64,000 nt of DNA from Ramlibacter paludis. GTDB lineage: Bacteria; Pseudomonadota; Gammaproteobacteria; Burkholderiales; Burkholderiaceae_C. A program made the translations under genes and the position numbers. Below the pieces are notes generated by a model that did not search any database, had not been told where the DNA came from, and saw only the letters and a list, made by a program, of their open reading frames with translations. The stretch is from contig NZ_JAKLTM010000001.1 of assembly GCF_022012305.1 (NCBI RefSeq), positions 868,001 to 932,000 on the forward strand. Reading direction: 5' to 3'. Below are positions 18,520 through 28,275 of this stretch, piece by piece. Position 1 is the first letter of the stretch. Each line of letters opens with the position of its first letter.

Positions 18520-19110
18520 ATGCAAGCCACCGGCAAGATCACCGCCGACAGCCTGATGACGCTGGAGGCGTACAGCAAGTGGCGCAAGGCGCACAAGGGC
18601 GAGATCCTCGCCCACCGCAAGCTGCGCACCGTGGGGCTGGGCGAGCACGTCACGCTGCTGTTCGAAAGCGAGCTGACGATGCGCTACCAGATCCAGGAGA
18701 TGCTGCGCATCGAGAAGATCTTCGAGGAGGAGGGGATCCAGCAGGAGATCGACGCCTATGCGCCGCTGGTGCCGGACGGCAGCAACTGGAAGGCCACGAT
18801 GCTGATCGAATATCCCGACGAGAACGAGCGCCGCCGCGAGCTGAAGCGCCTGATCGGCGTGGAGGACCGCATGTTCGTCGAGGTCGAGGGCCACCCGCGC
18901 GTCTATGCCATCGCCGACGAGGACCTGGACCGCGAGAACGACGAGAAGACCTCCGCGGTGCACTTCGTGCGCTTCGAGTTCACGCCGGCAATGCGAGCGG
19001 CGGTGAAGGCGGGTGCGGCGGTGAAAGTGGGGTGCGACCACACCAACTATCCGGCGCATGTCGGGATCGCGCCGGAGACGCTCGCGTCATTGGCGGGCGA
19101 TTTCCGGTGA
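18520..19110 (+). CDS. DUF3501 protein
   Basis: 196 residues from ATG 18520, two bases after the preceding stop; a TTG six bases earlier is the alternative. The sequence is soluble and charged with no membrane segment. It matches the DUF3501 family by its start (DSLMTLEAYSKWRKAHK), the ERRRELKRLIGVEDRMF stretch and the C-terminal CDHTNYP. The family has no assigned activity but nearly always follows rubrerythrin and a GlpC-like Fe-S gene, as here, implying a shared oxidative-stress role. A single conserved cysteine lies in CDHTNYP. Confidence 0.82.
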   Translation: MQATGKITADSLMTLEAYSKWRKAHKGEILAHRKLRTVGLGEHVTLLFESELTMRYQIQEMLRIEKIFEEEGIQQEIDAYAPLVPDGSNWKATMLIEYPDENERRRELKRLIGVEDRMFVEVEGHPRVYAIADEDLDRENDEKTSAVHFVRFEFTPAMRAAVKAGAAVKVGCDHTNYPAHVGIAPETLASLAGDFR

Positions 19111-19114
19111 TGGC

Positions 19115-19133
19115 TTGCGGGTCAAGCCCGCAA
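19115..19133. repeat. small inverted repeat between convergent genes
   Basis: TTGCGGG (19115-19121) and CCCGCAA (19127-19133) form a 7-bp stem with a five-base loop, between the convergent DUF3501 and ugpQ genes. There is no T-run, so it is either a weak bidirectional terminator or a copy of a dispersed intergenic element. Confidence 0.55.
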
Positions 19134-19142
19134 TGACGACGT

Positions 19143-19883
19143 TCAATCCGGCGCGAAAAGCTCGACGCGGTCCGTGACGATCCCGTCGGTGCCCAGGTCG
19201 ATCAAACGCTGCGCCGCCCACTCGTCGTTCACCGTGTAGCTCAGGCAGCGCATCCCCGCGTCCTTGACCTGCGCGACGAGCTTGCCGTCCCACAGCGCAT
19301 GGTTGCAGACGATCGCCACGCACTGCAGCCGCTGCGCGATGTCGAACCAGCCGTCCCACAGCGTATCCAGCAGCAGCCCGCGCGGCAGTTCGGGCTGGGC
19401 CTGCATCGCCGCCTGCAGCGACTCGGGCCGGAACGAGGTCAGCAGCGGCGGCACCTGCACGCCTGCCCAGATCCGCGCGGCCCAGCGCGCCACCACGTCG
19501 CCCGTGGCCGCCTCCTGCCCCGGCGTCGGCTTGATCTCGATGTCGAGCAGGTAGCCGTTGGCGATGCACCAGCGCGCGAGGTTCTCGAAGGTGGGCAGGG
19601 GCTCGCCGACGTAGCCGCGCGAATGCCAGCTGCCGGCATCCAGCCGCGCGAGCTGGTCCCAGGGCTGGTCGCCGCCGAAGCCCACGCCGTTGGTGGTGCG
19701 CTCCAGCGTGGCGTCGTGCATCAGGAAGGGCACGCCGTCGGCCGACAGCTTCACGTCGCATTCGAACATGCGGTAGCCGTGCGCGGCGCCGAGCCGGAAG
19801 GCGGCCATGGTGTTTTCCGGCGCCAGCTTGCCGGCGCCGCGGTGTGCGATCCACCGCGGGTAAGGCCACTGCTGCATGGCCAT
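19143..19883 (-). CDS. ugpQ: glycerophosphodiester phosphodiesterase
   Basis: 246 residues with the GDPD signature: HRGAGKLAPENT (catalytic His14), ECDVKLSADG (metal-binding Glu and Asp) and HDATLERTT (second His). It hydrolyses glycerophosphodiesters to glycerol-3-phosphate and the alcohol. No signal peptide, so it acts in the cytoplasm as UgpQ does on imported substrate. The ATG at 19883 shares its A with the ugpC stop (TGATG), giving tight coupling. Last gene of the ugpBAECQ operon. Confidence 0.94.
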   Translation of the reverse strand: MAMQQWPYPRWIAHRGAGKLAPENTMAAFRLGAAHGYRMFECDVKLSADGVPFLMHDATLERTTNGVGFGGDQPWDQLARLDAGSWHSRGYVGEPLPTFENLARWCIANGYLLDIEIKPTPGQEAATGDVVARWAARIWAGVQVPPLLTSFRPESLQAAMQAQPELPRGLLLDTLWDGWFDIAQRLQCVAIVCNHALWDGKLVAQVKDAGMRCLSYTVNDEWAAQRLIDLGTDGIVTDRVELFAPD

Positions 19884-20893
19884 CACGCGTCGATCCGCTG
19901 GCCGCTCTGCGCGTCGAACCAGTGCAGCCGGTCTTCGCGCGGCTTCACGCGGATCACCTGGTCGGCCACCGGCGAGGGCCGGCCTTCCTCGATGCGCACG
20001 ATGACCTGCTCGCCGCCGACGCGGCCATAGACCAGGCGCTCGGCGCCCAGCAGCTCCACCGATTCGGTGCGCACTTCCCAGCCGTCGCTGCCGACGTCCA
20101 GATGCTCGGGCCGAATGCCGGTGATGGCGCCGCTGCGGCCGCCGGGTGCTTCCTTCAGCAGGTTCATCGGCGGCGAGCCGATGAAGCTGGCGACGAAGGT
20201 CGTGGCGGGCCGGTGGTAGACCTCTTCCGGCGTGCCGAACTGCTCCATCCGGCCGGCGTTCATGACGATCATGCGCTGCGCCAGCGTCATCGCTTCCACC
20301 TGGTCGTGCGTGACGAAGAGGGACGTGATGCCCAGCTCGCGGTGCAGCTTCTGGATCTCCAGGCGGGTCTGCGCGCGCAGCTTGGCGTCCAGGTTGGACA
20401 GCGGCTCGTCGAACAGGAAGACCTGCGGCTGGCGCACGATGGCGCGGCCCATGGCCACGCGCTGGCGCTGGCCGCCGGAGAGCTGGCGCGGCTTGCGATC
20501 GAGCAGGTGACCCAGTTCCAGGATGCCGGCGGCCTTGTCCACGCGCTGCTTGATCTCCTCGATCGGCATCTTGCGGATCTTCAGCCCGTAGGCCATGTTC
20601 TCGAACACGCTCATGTGCGGGTAGAGCGCGTAGTTCTGGAACACCATGGCGATGTCGCGTTCGGCCGGCTCCAGGTTGTTCACCACGCGGTCGCCGATGG
20701 CGATCTCGCCGCCGCTGATTTCTTCCAGCCCGGCCACCATGCGCAGCAGCGTCGACTTGCCGCAGCCCGAAGGCCCCACGATGACGATGAACTCGCGATC
20801 GGCGATCTCGGCGTTCACGCCGCGGATCACCTGCAGTTCGGACTTGCCCTTGCCGTACTTCTTGACGACGTTGCGAAGAGAGATGGAGGCCAT
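19883..20893 (-). CDS. ugpC: ABC transporter ATPase for glycerol-3-phosphate
   Basis: 336 residues. Walker [10 protein letters not shown] at 40-48, signature LSGGQRQR near 136, Walker [12 protein letters not shown] near 156, the switch His in VTHDQ, and a C-terminal TOBE-type regulatory region as in MalK/UgpC. It powers import of sn-glycerol-3-phosphate or glycerophosphodiesters. One base separates it from ugpE. The assignment as UgpC rather than another MalK-family ATPase comes from the operon. Confidence 0.95.
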   Translation of the reverse strand: MASISLRNVVKKYGKGKSELQVIRGVNAEIADREFIVIVGPSGCGKSTLLRMVAGLEEISGGEIAIGDRVVNNLEPAERDIAMVFQNYALYPHMSVFENMAYGLKIRKMPIEEIKQRVDKAAGILELGHLLDRKPRQLSGGQRQRVAMGRAIVRQPQVFLFDEPLSNLDAKLRAQTRLEIQKLHRELGITSLFVTHDQVEAMTLAQRMIVMNAGRMEQFGTPEEVYHRPATTFVASFIGSPPMNLLKEAPGGRSGAITGIRPEHLDVGSDGWEVRTESVELLGAERLVYGRVGGEQVIVRIEEGRPSPVADQVIRVKPREDRLHWFDAQSGQRIDA

Positions 20894-20894
20894 A

Positions 20895-21749
20895 TTATTT
20901 TTCGGTATCCACGAGACCTTTGACGAACCACTTCTGCATCAGGATCACGACGATCGCCGGCGGCAGCATCGCCAGGATGGCGGTGGCCATCACCACGTTC
21001 CACTCGATGTAGACCTCGCCGAAGATCAGGCGCTTGATGCCCATCACGATCGGGTACATCTTCTCGTCGGTGGTCACCAGCAGCGGCCACAGGTACTGGT
21101 TCCAGCCGTAGATGAACTGGATGACGAAGAGCGCCGCCATCGAGGTCTTGGACAGCGGCAGCAGCACGTCCTTGAAGAAGCGCATCGGGCCCGCGCCGTC
21201 CATGCGCGCCGCCTCCACCAGTTCGTCCGGCACCGTCAGGAAGAACTGGCGGAACAGGAAGGTGGCCGTGGCCGAGGCGATCAGCGGGATCGTCAGGCCC
21301 GACATCGTGTTCAGCATCTTCAGGTCCGACACCACCTGGTAGGTCGGGCCGATGCGCACTTCCACCGGCAGCATCAGCGTGACGAACACCATCCAGAAGA
21401 CGAGGTTCTTGGCCGGGAAGCGGAAGTAGACGATGGCGAAGGCCGACAGCAGCGAGATCGCGATCTTGCCGATGGCGATGATCAGCGCGCTGGCCAGGCT
21501 GATGCCCATCATGGGCAGGGCGGGGGCCACCGTCGCGCCGGCTTCGGTCTTGCCGCCGAACAGCGCGAAGCGGTAGCTTTCCAGGAAGTTGCTCCCGGGC
21601 AGCAGCGAGATCGGGTTGCTGGTGAGGATCTGCGCCGCCGTCTGGGTCGAGCCGACGAAGGTGACGTAGATCGGGAAGAACACCACGATGACCCCGACGA
21701 TCAGGATCAGGTGGGAGAAGAAGTCGAGGATTGGATTCCGTTGAACCAT
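20895..21749 (-). CDS. ugpE: ABC transporter permease UgpE
   Basis: 284 residues with six predicted membrane segments and the permease EAA loop [20 protein letters not shown] near residues 175-195, which docks on the ATPase. The start [21 protein letters not shown] is typical of UgpE. It pairs with UgpA to form the inner-membrane channel. The gap to ugpA is one base. Confidence 0.95.
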   Translation of the reverse strand: MVQRNPILDFFSHLILIVGVIVVFFPIYVTFVGSTQTAAQILTSNPISLLPGSNFLESYRFALFGGKTEAGATVAPALPMMGISLASALIIAIGKIAISLLSAFAIVYFRFPAKNLVFWMVFVTLMLPVEVRIGPTYQVVSDLKMLNTMSGLTIPLIASATATFLFRQFFLTVPDELVEAARMDGAGPMRFFKDVLLPLSKTSMAALFVIQFIYGWNQYLWPLLVTTDEKMYPIVMGIKRLIFGEVYIEWNVVMATAILAMLPPAIVVILMQKWFVKGLVDTEK

Positions 21750-21750
21750 G

Positions 21751-22632
21751 TTAGTAATGGACCTTCTTCTCGACGTACCGGAACTGGATGACCGTCAGCG
21801 CCATCACGATCGCCATCAGCACGACCGACTGCGCGGCCGAGCCGTTGATGTCCAGCGCCTTGAAGCCGTCGTAGTAGACCTTGTAGACCAGGATCGCCGT
21901 TTCCTTGCCGGGCCCGCCGTGCGTGGCCGCGTCGACGATGGCGAAGGTCTCGAAGAAGGCGTAGATGATGTTGATCACCAGCAGGAAGAAGGTGGTGGGC
22001 GACAGCAGCGGAAACACGATCGACCAGAAGCGCTTCCAGGGCGTGGCGCCGTCGATGGTGGCCGCCTCGATCAGCGACTGCGGGATCGACTGCAGGCCGG
22101 CCAGGAAGAACAGGAAGTTGTACGACAGGTGCTTCCAGATGGCGGCCATCACGATCAGGGCCATCGCGTGGTTGGCGTTGAGCAGGTGGTTCCAGTCGAA
22201 GCCCATCTCGATCAGCGCGTAGCGGACCACGCCGTAGGGCGAGGCGAACATCATCAGCCACAGCACGCCGGCCACCACGGGGGCGACGGCATAGGGCCAG
22301 ATCAGGAGCGTCTTGTACAGGCCGGAGGCGCGCACCACGCGGTTGGCCATCACGGCCAGCAGCAGCGACACCGCCAGGCCGCCGACGGCGACCAGGATCG
22401 AGAAGACCGCGGTCGTCTTGAACGACGCCAGGTAGCTCGGGTCGGCGAACAGCCGCTGGAAGTTGGCCATGCCGACGAACTCGCTGCTGGAGCCGAAGGC
22501 GTCCTCCTGCAGCACGCTCTGGTACAGCGCCTGGCCCGCGGGCCAGAAAAAGAACACCAGGATGACGGCCATCTGCGGTGCGATCAGCACCCAGGGCAGC
22601 CATGCCGACTTGAAAAGGACCCGTTTCTCCAT
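21751..22632 (-). CDS. ugpA: ABC transporter permease UgpA
   Basis: 293 residues with six membrane segments and the permease loop SLIEAATIDGATPWKRFWSI near residues 185-205. The N-terminus MEKRVLFKSAWLPWVLIAPQ in outline matches UgpA. It forms the channel with UgpE. A 119-base spacer with a strong hairpin separates it from ugpB upstream, unlike the one-base gaps in the rest of the operon. Confidence 0.95.
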   Translation of the reverse strand: MEKRVLFKSAWLPWVLIAPQMAVILVFFFWPAGQALYQSVLQEDAFGSSSEFVGMANFQRLFADPSYLASFKTTAVFSILVAVGGLAVSLLLAVMANRVVRASGLYKTLLIWPYAVAPVVAGVLWLMMFASPYGVVRYALIEMGFDWNHLLNANHAMALIVMAAIWKHLSYNFLFFLAGLQSIPQSLIEAATIDGATPWKRFWSIVFPLLSPTTFFLLVINIIYAFFETFAIVDAATHGGPGKETAILVYKVYYDGFKALDINGSAAQSVVLMAIVMALTVIQFRYVEKKVHY

Positions 22633-22661
22633 ACGCGCGATTCTCGCTCACCAAAGAAACA

Positions 22662-22686
22662 CCCTCCCCCGCTTGGCGGGGGAGGG
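22662..22686. repeat. perfect 11-bp hairpin between ugpB and ugpA (REP-like)
   Basis: CCCTCCCCCGC (22662-22672) and GCGGGGGAGGG (22676-22686) form a perfect 11-bp stem with a TTG loop. No T-run follows. Position between the binding-protein gene and the permease genes is the classical place for an element that protects upstream mRNA and lowers downstream expression. A second short stem, CAAGTCC/GGACTTG at 22744-22761, overlaps the ugpB stop. Confidence 0.8.
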
Positions 22687-22751
22687 CGGGGGAAGGGGTG
22701 CCGTCATCCTGGGTGCGAGCAGCGGAGCGCGCAGGGAAGGCGGCAAGTCCG

Positions 22752-24062
22752 TCAGGACTTGTTAGCCTTCTCGAAGCGCTCGAGCTGCTCGTTGCCGCGC
22801 TTGACGGCCTCGTCCAGCGCTTCCTTCGGCTGCTTCGCGCCGCGCCACACGCCTTCGAGTTCCTCGTCGATGATGGTGCGGATCTGCAGGAAGTTGCCCA
22901 GGCGCACGCCGCGCGACTTGTCGGTGGTCTTGCGGACCATCTGGTTCACCGAGACGTCGTAGCCGGCATTCTGCTTGTAGAAGCCGGACTTCTCGGTCAT
23001 CTCGAACGAAGCCTTGGTCACGGGCAGGTAGCCGGTGCGCTGGTGGCTGGCGGCGGCCACTTGCGGCTGCGACAGGTACTGGAAGAACTTCGCCACGCCC
23101 TTGTACTCCTCGGGCTTCTTGCCGGAGAGCACCCACAGGCTGGCGCCGCCGATCACCGTGTTCTGCGGCGCGCCGGGAACGTCCGGGTAGTAGGGCAGGG
23201 TGCCGATGCCGTAGGCGAACTTGCCGTTGCGCTTGACGCTGCCGGCCAGGGCCGACGAGGCCGTCGCCATCGCGCATTCGCCGGAGACGAAGGTCGCGTC
23301 GGCGGCGTTGTCACGGCCCTTGTAGACGAACAGGCCGCTCTTGGCCATGTTGGCCAGGTTCTCGATGTGGCGCACGTGCAGCGGGCTGTTGAAGGCCAGC
23401 CGCGTGTCCAGGCCGCCGAAGCCGTTGTTCTTGGTCGCGTACAGCACGTTGTGCCAGGCCGAGAAGCTTTCCAGCTGCGTCCAGCTGATCCAGCTGGTGG
23501 TGAACGGGCACTTGTGGCCGGAGGCCTTCAGCTTGGCGGCGGCGAGCGCCACTTCCGGCCAGGTGGTCGGCGGCTTCTCGGGGTCGAGGCCGGCGGACTT
23601 GAAGGCGTCCTTGTTGTAGTGGAAGACCGGCGTGGAGCTGTTGAAGGGGAAGCTCAGCATCTGGCCGTTGGGGGCCGTGTAGTAGCCGGCGACCGCCGGG
23701 ACGTACACGCTGGGGTCGAACTTCAGGCCGGCGTCGGTCATCACCTTGGCCACGGGCACGATGGCGCCCTTGGAGGCCATCATGGTCGCGGTGCCCACTT
23801 CGAACACCTGCACGATGTTCGGGGCGTTGCCGGCGCGGTAGGCGGCGATGGCCGCGGTCATCGACTCGGCGTAGCTGCCCTTGAAGGTCGGGACGATCTT
23901 GTAGTCCTTCTGGCTGGCATTGAAGTCCTTGGCCAGGTCGTTGACCCACTCGCCCAGGGCGCCGCCCATGGAGTGCCACCACTGGATCTCGGTCTGCGCC
24001 TGGGCCGGGGCCGCGAACGCGAATGCGGCGGTCAGCGCGAAGGCGGAAAGCTTGAATTTCAT
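22752..24062 (-). CDS. ugpB: glycerol-3-phosphate ABC transporter binding protein
   Basis: 436 residues with a clean Sec signal peptide ending AQA (about residue 22). The mature protein starts TEIQWWHSMGGALGEWVNDL, a UgpB hallmark, and contains FPFNSSTPVFHYNKDAF and SWISWTQLESFSAWHN. It captures sn-glycerol-3-phosphate or glycerophosphodiesters in the periplasm. The start ATG 24062 gives a proper signal peptide; upstream in-frame codons back to 24233 overlap the divergent gene and are rejected. First gene of ugpBAECQ. I looked for a Pho box upstream and did not find a convincing one. Confidence 0.96.
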   Translation of the reverse strand: MKFKLSAFALTAAFAFAAPAQAQTEIQWWHSMGGALGEWVNDLAKDFNASQKDYKIVPTFKGSYAESMTAAIAAYRAGNAPNIVQVFEVGTATMMASKGAIVPVAKVMTDAGLKFDPSVYVPAVAGYYTAPNGQMLSFPFNSSTPVFHYNKDAFKSAGLDPEKPPTTWPEVALAAAKLKASGHKCPFTTSWISWTQLESFSAWHNVLYATKNNGFGGLDTRLAFNSPLHVRHIENLANMAKSGLFVYKGRDNAADATFVSGECAMATASSALAGSVKRNGKFAYGIGTLPYYPDVPGAPQNTVIGGASLWVLSGKKPEEYKGVAKFFQYLSQPQVAAASHQRTGYLPVTKASFEMTEKSGFYKQNAGYDVSVNQMVRKTTDKSRGVRLGNFLQIRTIIDEELEGVWRGAKQPKEALDEAVKRGNEQLERFEKANKS

Positions 24063-24231
24063 CTGCAGGGTCCTCGTTCGGATGCAAAGCCCGTGACTGT
24101 ACGGGCAATTTGTGACCGCGATTAGACAAACGCCCCGCCGCAGGGGCAAGCGGGTTTCCCATAGCCCCCGTGCGCCGTGCTGCACTGCGGTAACATCTTC
24201 CTTCAGCCGGCACTGCATTCGTTTGGCTGAC

Positions 24232-27200
24232 ATGGATCACCAGATGAACGCGCCGACAACACTCGAACAACTCATGGCCGCGGCCGACGGCGATGCGCCG
24301 CGCCTGCGAGAGATCCCCTACAACTACACCTCGTTCTCCGACCGCGAGATCGTGATCCGCCTGCTGGGGTCGCGCGCCTGGGAGATCCTGAACCAGCTGC
24401 GCGACGAGCGCCGCACCGGCCGTTCCGCCCGGATGCTGTACGAGGTGCTGGGCGACGTCTGGGTCGTTCAGCGCAATCCCTACCTGCAGGACGACCTGCT
24501 GGACAACCCCAAGCGCCGCCGCCAGCTGGTGGAGGCCCTGCAGCATCGGCTGACGGAAGTCGAGAAGCGCCGCTCGCCCGAGGGCGACCCGCAGCGCGAC
24601 GCCCTGGTCGGCGAACTGCTGGATGCGGCCCGCGGCGCGGTCAAGCGTTTCGATGCGGCCTTCACGGAAACGGCCGAACTGCGCGGCCGCGCGCAGCGTG
24701 CACTGCGCCGCTATACGGCCAAGGACAACATCAAGTTCGACGGCCTCTCGCGTGTCTCGCACGTGACCGATGCGACCGACTGGCGCGTGGAGTACCCCTT
24801 CGTCGTGCTCACGCCGGACACCGAAGCCGAGATGGCCGGCCTGGTGAAGGGCTGCATCGAGCTGGGCCTGACCATCATCCCGCGCGGCGGCGGCACCGGC
24901 TACACCGGCGGCGCCATTCCGCTCACGTGGAAGAGCGCGGTGATCAACACCGAGAAGCTCGAAGCCATGACCGAGGTGGAGCTGGTCGCGATCGGCGGCC
25001 ATGCCGAGCCGGTCGCCACCGTCTGGACCGAAGCGGGCGTCGTCACCCAGCGCGTCGCCGATGCGGCCGAGCGCGCGGGCTACGTATTCGCGGTCGACCC
25101 CACGTCCGCCGAAGCGAGTTGCATCGGCGGCAACGTCGCCATGAACGCCGGCGGCAAGAAGGCCGTGCTGTGGGGCACCGCGCTGGACAACCTCGTGTCC
25201 TGGCGCATGGTCACGCCCGAGGCCGAATGGCTGGAAGTGGTCCGGCTCGACCACAACCTCGGCAAGATCCACGATGCACCGGTCGCGACCTTCGAGCTGC
25301 GCTACTTCCGGGCGGCGAACAAGGTCGACTGGAGCAAGCCGGCCCGCACCGAGCAGCTGGTGATCCCCGGCGCCAGCTTCCGCAAGGAAGGCCTGGGCAA
25401 GGACGTCACCGACAAGTTCCTCTCCGGCCTGCCGGGCATCCAGAAGGAAGGCTGCGACGGCCTGATCACCAGCGCGCGCTGGGTCGTGCACAAGATGCCG
25501 CAGCACACGCGCACGGTCTGCATGGAGTTCTTCGGCAATGCCCGGGACGCCGTGCCGAGCATCGTGGAGATCAAGGACTTCATGTTCGCGGAGCAGAAGC
25601 GCACCGGCGTTGTGCTCGCGGGCCTGGAACACCTGGACGACCGCTACCTGCGCGCCGTCGGCTACGCGACCAAGTCCAAGCGCGCGGTGCTGCCGAAGAT
25701 GGTGCTGATCGGCGACATCGCCGGCGACAACCCGGACGACGTGGCCCGCGCCACCTCCGAAGTGGTGCGCCTGGCCAATTCGCGCAGCGGCGAAGGCTTC
25801 ATCGCCATCAGCCCGGAAGCGCGCAAGAAGTTCTGGCTGGACCGCAAGCGCACGGCCGCCATCAGCAAGCACACCAACGCCTTCAAGATCAACGAGGACG
25901 TGGTGATCCCGCTGCCGCGGATGGCGGAGTACACCGACGGCATCGAGCGCATCAACATCGAGCTGTCCCTGCGCAACAAGATCCAGCTGGCCAACGAGCT
26001 GGAAGCCTTCTTCGCGCGCGGCCGCCTGCCGCTGGGCAAGCAGGACGACGCGGCCGAACTGCCGTCGGCCGAACTGCTGGAAGACCGCGTCGGGCAGGCG
26101 CTGGAAGTGGTGCGCGAAGTGCGGCAGCAGTGGCAAGGCTGGCTGGACGACGTGGAAGCCCTGTTCCCGCAATTGCAGGACCACTCGCTGCGCGCCAGCT
26201 GGAAGACGCAGATCCGCGCGCCGCTCGCCAACGTCTTTGCCGGCGACGCCTTCGCGCCCATCCTGGCGGAGATGAACGCCATCCACCAGCGCGTGCTCAA
26301 GGGGCGTGTGTGGGTGGCGCTGCACATGCATGCCGGCGACGGCAACGTGCACACCAACATCCCGGTCAACAGCGACGACTACGCCATGCTGCAGTCGGCG
26401 CACGAGGCGGTGAAACGCATCATGGTGCTGGCCCGCTCGCTCAACGGCGTGATCTCGGGCGAGCACGGCATCGGCATCACCAAGCTGGAATTCCTGACCG
26501 ACGAGGAACTGAAGCCCTTTGCCGACTACAAGCAGAAGGTCGACCCGGAAGGCCGCTTCAACAAGGGCAAGCTGCTGCGCCACGCGCAGATGGATTCCGA
26601 CACTTCGGTCTACGCCGACCTGACCAACGCCTACACGCCGTCCTTCGGCCTGATGGGGCACGAGTCGATCATCATGCAGCAGTCCGACATCGGCGCCATC
26701 GCCGATTCGGTCAAGGACTGCCTGCGCTGCGGCAAGTGCAAGCCGGTGTGCGCCACCCACGTGCCGCGCGCCAACCTGCTGTACAGCCCGCGCAACAAGA
26801 TCCTCGCCACCTCGCTGCTGGTGGAGGCCTTCCTGTACGAGGAGCAGACCCGCCGCGGCGTCTCCATCAAGCACTGGGAGGAATTCGAGGACGTGGCCGA
26901 CCACTGCACGGTCTGCCACAAGTGCGAGAGCCCCTGCCCGGTGAAGATCGACTTCGGCGACGTGTCGATGAACATGCGCAACCTGCTGCGCAAGATGGGG
27001 CAGAAGTCCTTCCGACCGGGCAATGCCGCGGCGATGCTGATGCTCAACGCCACCAGCCCGGAAAGCATCAAGCTGATCCGCGCCGGCCTGGTGGGCATCG
27101 GCTACAAGGCCCAGCGCTGGGGCAACAACCTGCTGCGCGGCCTGGCCCACCTGCAGGTGCAGAAGCCGCCGGAGACGCACTTCGCCGCGCCCATCAAGGA

Positions 27201-28131
27201 GCAGGTGGTGCACTTCATCAACAAGAAGCTGCCCGGCAACCTGCCCAAGAAGACGGCGCGCGCGCTGCTGGACATCGAGGACCGCGATTACGTCCCGATC
27301 ATCCGCGACCCGAAGGCGACCACGGCCGAAAGCGAGGCGGTCTTCTACTTCCCGGGCTGCGGCTCGGAGCGCCTGTTCTCGCAGGTGGGCCTGGCGACGC
27401 AGGCGATGCTGTGGCATGCCGGCGTCCAGACGGTGCTGCCGCCTGGCTATCTCTGCTGCGGCTACCCGCAGCGCGGCTCGGGCCAGTTCGACAAGGCCGA
27501 GAAGATGATCACCGACAACCGGGTGCTGTTCCACCGCGTCGCCAACACGCTGAACTACCTGGACATCAAGACGGTGGTGGTCTCCTGCGGCACCTGCTAC
27601 GACCAGCTGCAAGGCTACGAGTTCGACAAGATCTTCCCCGGCTGCCGCATCATCGACATCCACGAGTACCTGCTGGAAAAGGGCATCACGCTGGAGGGCG
27701 CGGGCGGCTACCTGTACCACGACCCCTGCCACACGCCCATGAAGCTGCAGGACCCGATGAAGACGGTGAAGGCGCTGGTGGGGGACAACGTGCGCAAGTC
27801 GGAGCGCTGCTGCGGCGAGTCAGGCACGCTGGCCGTCACGCGGCCGGACATCTCGACCCAGGTCCGCTTCCGCAAGGAGGAGGAGCTGCGCAAGGACGAA
27901 GCGGCGCTGCGGGCCTCCGGCGCCGTCCCTGAAAAGGGCAACGTGAAGATCCTCACCAGCTGCCCGAGCTGCCTGCAAGGCCTCTCGCGCTACAACCACG
28001 ACCTGCAGAACGGCCTGCTGGAGGCCGACTACATCGTGGTCGAAATGGCCAGCAAGATCCTGGGCCCCGACTGGATGCCCGCGTACGTCAAGGCGGCCAA
28101 CAGCGGCGGCATCGAGCGCGTCCTCGTCTGA
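24232..28131 (+). CDS. giant FAD/Fe-S fusion oxidoreductase (D-lactate/glycolate-oxidase-like plus GlpC-like)
   Basis: 1299 residues from ATG 24232 (ATG 24244 possible). The N-terminal 170 residues are helical and specific to this family. An FAD-binding PCMH domain follows, with [10 protein letters not shown] near 217-226, then the FAD-oxidase C-terminal region with [12 protein letters not shown] near 700. Ferredoxin-type clusters are at [11 protein letters not shown] (about 830) and [12 protein letters not shown] (about 892), then two CCG domains ([10 protein letters not shown] near 1074, CCGESGT near 1192, CPSC at the end). In effect GlcD and GlcF fused. It probably oxidises a 2-hydroxyacid and hands electrons to quinones; the substrate is unknown. 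Burkholderiales homologues are, I believe, annotated with DUF3683. Divergent from ugpB. Confidence 0.88.
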   Translation: MDHQMNAPTTLEQLMAAADGDAPRLREIPYNYTSFSDREIVIRLLGSRAWEILNQLRDERRTGRSARMLYEVLGDVWVVQRNPYLQDDLLDNPKRRRQLVEALQHRLTEVEKRRSPEGDPQRDALVGELLDAARGAVKRFDAAFTETAELRGRAQRALRRYTAKDNIKFDGLSRVSHVTDATDWRVEYPFVVLTPDTEAEMAGLVKGCIELGLTIIPRGGGTGYTGGAIPLTWKSAVINTEKLEAMTEVELVAIGGHAEPVATVWTEAGVVTQRVADAAERAGYVFAVDPTSAEASCIGGNVAMNAGGKKAVLWGTALDNLVSWRMVTPEAEWLEVVRLDHNLGKIHDAPVATFELRYFRAANKVDWSKPARTEQLVIPGASFRKEGLGKDVTDKFLSGLPGIQKEGCDGLITSARWVVHKMPQHTRTVCMEFFGNARDAVPSIVEIKDFMFAEQKRTGVVLAGLEHLDDRYLRAVGYATKSKRAVLPKMVLIGDIAGDNPDDVARATSEVVRLANSRSGEGFIAISPEARKKFWLDRKRTAAISKHTNAFKINEDVVIPLPRMAEYTDGIERINIELSLRNKIQLANELEAFFARGRLPLGKQDDAAELPSAELLEDRVGQALEVVREVRQQWQGWLDDVEALFPQLQDHSLRASWKTQIRAPLANVFAGDAFAPILAEMNAIHQRVLKGRVWVALHMHAGDGNVHTNIPVNSDDYAMLQSAHEAVKRIMVLARSLNGVISGEHGIGITKLEFLTDEELKPFADYKQKVDPEGRFNKGKLLRHAQMDSDTSVYADLTNAYTPSFGLMGHESIIMQQSDIGAIADSVKDCLRCGKCKPVCATHVPRANLLYSPRNKILATSLLVEAFLYEEQTRRGVSIKHWEEFEDVADHCTVCHKCESPCPVKIDFGDVSMNMRNLLRKMGQKSFRPGNAAAMLMLNATSPESIKLIRAGLVGIGYKAQRWGNNLLRGLAHLQVQKPPETHFAAPIKEQVVHFINKKLPGNLPKKTARALLDIEDRDYVPIIRDPKATTAESEAVFYFPGCGSERLFSQVGLATQAMLWHAGVQTVLPPGYLCCGYPQRGSGQFDKAEKMITDNRVLFHRVANTLNYLDIKTVVVSCGTCYDQLQGYEFDKIFPGCRIIDIHEYLLEKGITLEGAGGYLYHDPCHTPMKLQDPMKTVKALVGDNVRKSERCCGESGTLAVTRPDISTQVRFRKEEELRKDEAALRASGAVPEKGNVKILTSCPSCLQGLSRYNHDLQNGLLEADYIVVEMASKILGPDWMPAYVKAANSGGIERVLV

Positions 28132-28275
28132 GCCCCGGAGAATCCGCAAGCGGGCGTGAAATCCGCACGCTTGCGGCTTCGCCTACCCCCGCGTGACGGA
28201 TGCGCGGCCCAGCCGCAAACGTGTATAACCCGTGAGGAAGATTCCGGTTGCAACACCGGTTACCGGAGGTTTGGC

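Noticed and set aside
24063..24231. Possible Pho box upstream of ugpB
   Set aside because: Two GTCAC elements occur on the minus strand (around 24116 and 24097) but 19 bases apart, not the 11-base repeat of PhoB sites, and the flanks do not match.
23311..27732. Very long minus-strand open frame opposite ugpB and the FAD oxidase
   Set aside because: High-GC antisense shadow: composition is repetitive His/Val/Arg/Asp, no recognisable motif or ribosome site, and it lies wholly opposite well-supported genes.
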